Assembly (NCBI GenBank): GCA_963565915.1
Contig: OY751492.1
Coordinates: forward strand, 744,001 to 808,000
From: Entoloma clypeatum
Taxonomy: Eukaryota > Basidiomycota > Agaricomycetes > Agaricales > Entolomataceae
DNA: 64,000 bases
Reading direction: 5' to 3'
The translations under genes were made by a program, and so were the position numbers. The notes beneath the pieces were generated by a model. That model was not told where the DNA came from. It ran no database searches and was given only the letters and a program-made list of their open reading frames with translations. Numbering within the stretch: the stretch's first letter is position 1; each line of letters starts with the position of its first letter. Shown here piece by piece: positions 63,655 through 64,000 of this stretch.

Positions 63655-64000
63655 GCACGCATCAAGGCTTCAAACGGCATGGAGACAGAAGTAGCGCAAG
63701 GCCCAAAAAAGAATCCTCATTGGTATCAGCAGGAGAATGGGATCACCTATGCAGGAGAACAAGTCTATGTCCCACCAGATCCACAATTATGACAAGAGTT
63801 GATGTTCGAATCACATGATGCACCAGTGGCTGGACATCCAGGATAGTACTGAACACATGAACTCCTCACTCGCACCTACTGGTGGCCTACCATCCTGCAT
63901 GATGTGAAGAAGTATGTGAAAGGTTGCAACACTTGTCAACACAATAAGATCAACCGACAGAAGCAACATGCTCCGCTATATCCCCATGCAGCACCAAGTC
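63655..64000 (+). pseudogene. A5: family A integrase N-terminal fragment, runs off the window
   Basis: Matches A1/A3 integrase: METEVAQGPKKNPHWYQQEN, GITYAGEQVYVPPDPQL, stop, QELMFESHDAPVAGHPG, stops, HELLTRTYWWPTILHDVKKY and CNTCQHNKINRQKQHAPLYP. Three stops lie within 25 codons (TGA near 63790, TAG and TGA near 63845-63851), where A1 has CAA, CAG and CGG. It keeps the segment deleted from A1. The element continues past 64000. Confidence 0.85.

Overview
The window looks like a scaffold piece from an Agaricomycete basidiomycete. The evidence is intron-dense genes with 46-95 base introns, F-box/LRR and Spt5-like KOW paralogs, small secreted proteins with Ala/Gly-Arg repeats, and chromodomain gypsy and copia retrotransposons. 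No prokaryotic features, rRNA, tRNA or CRISPR were seen. All gene names rest on reading motifs by eye; no database search was run.

Genic left third (1-33363). The order is: 5' part of TDP1 (minus), an F-box/LRR-like gene (plus), an importin-13/Kap122-like karyopherin (minus), and two tandem small secreted protein genes (minus). A 200-N gap lies at 9910-10109, and the 9.0 kb before it (905-9909) is repeated almost base for base after it (10110-19113). Both copies stop exactly at the gap and differ mainly by one-base indels in homopolymers, so this is most likely an unmerged contig overlap; the true locus would be about 9.2 kb shorter. After it come a 5'-truncated UFD2 (E4 U-box ligase), a stretch of decayed DNA transposons with a pogo/Tigger-type element carrying a nested MITE (23001-24731), a third secreted protein gene, an inverted paralog of the F-box gene, a twin-repeat YGFGG protein and DPH2.

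Retrotransposon right half (33737-60560 and 63655-64000). A full-length copia element (34287-40068, 309-base LTRs, AGAAT target duplication) sits inside the 3' LTR of a decayed chromovirus of family A (A1, minus). A1 is fused to a nearly complete chromovirus of another family (B1, minus, 45331-52023). Further family A pieces follow: A2 (plus), A3 (minus, with a foreign solo LTR in its leader), A4 (plus) and A5 (plus, at the window end). Between A4 and A5 lies a truncated Spt5-like NGN/KOW gene (minus).

Most unusual points: both chromovirus families carry an extra reading frame between pol and the 3' LTR (a 299-residue Cys-rich basic protein in B1, a 121-residue helical protein in family A). 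The stop codons that break otherwise open retroelement frames are mostly TGA, and copy comparison supports CGA-to-TGA decay at CpG rather than recoding. A block of about 1.2 kb is nearly identical between A1 and A3 while their flanks have diverged, suggesting gene conversion. LTRs of both gypsy families carry TGA(C/G)TCA bZIP-type sites.
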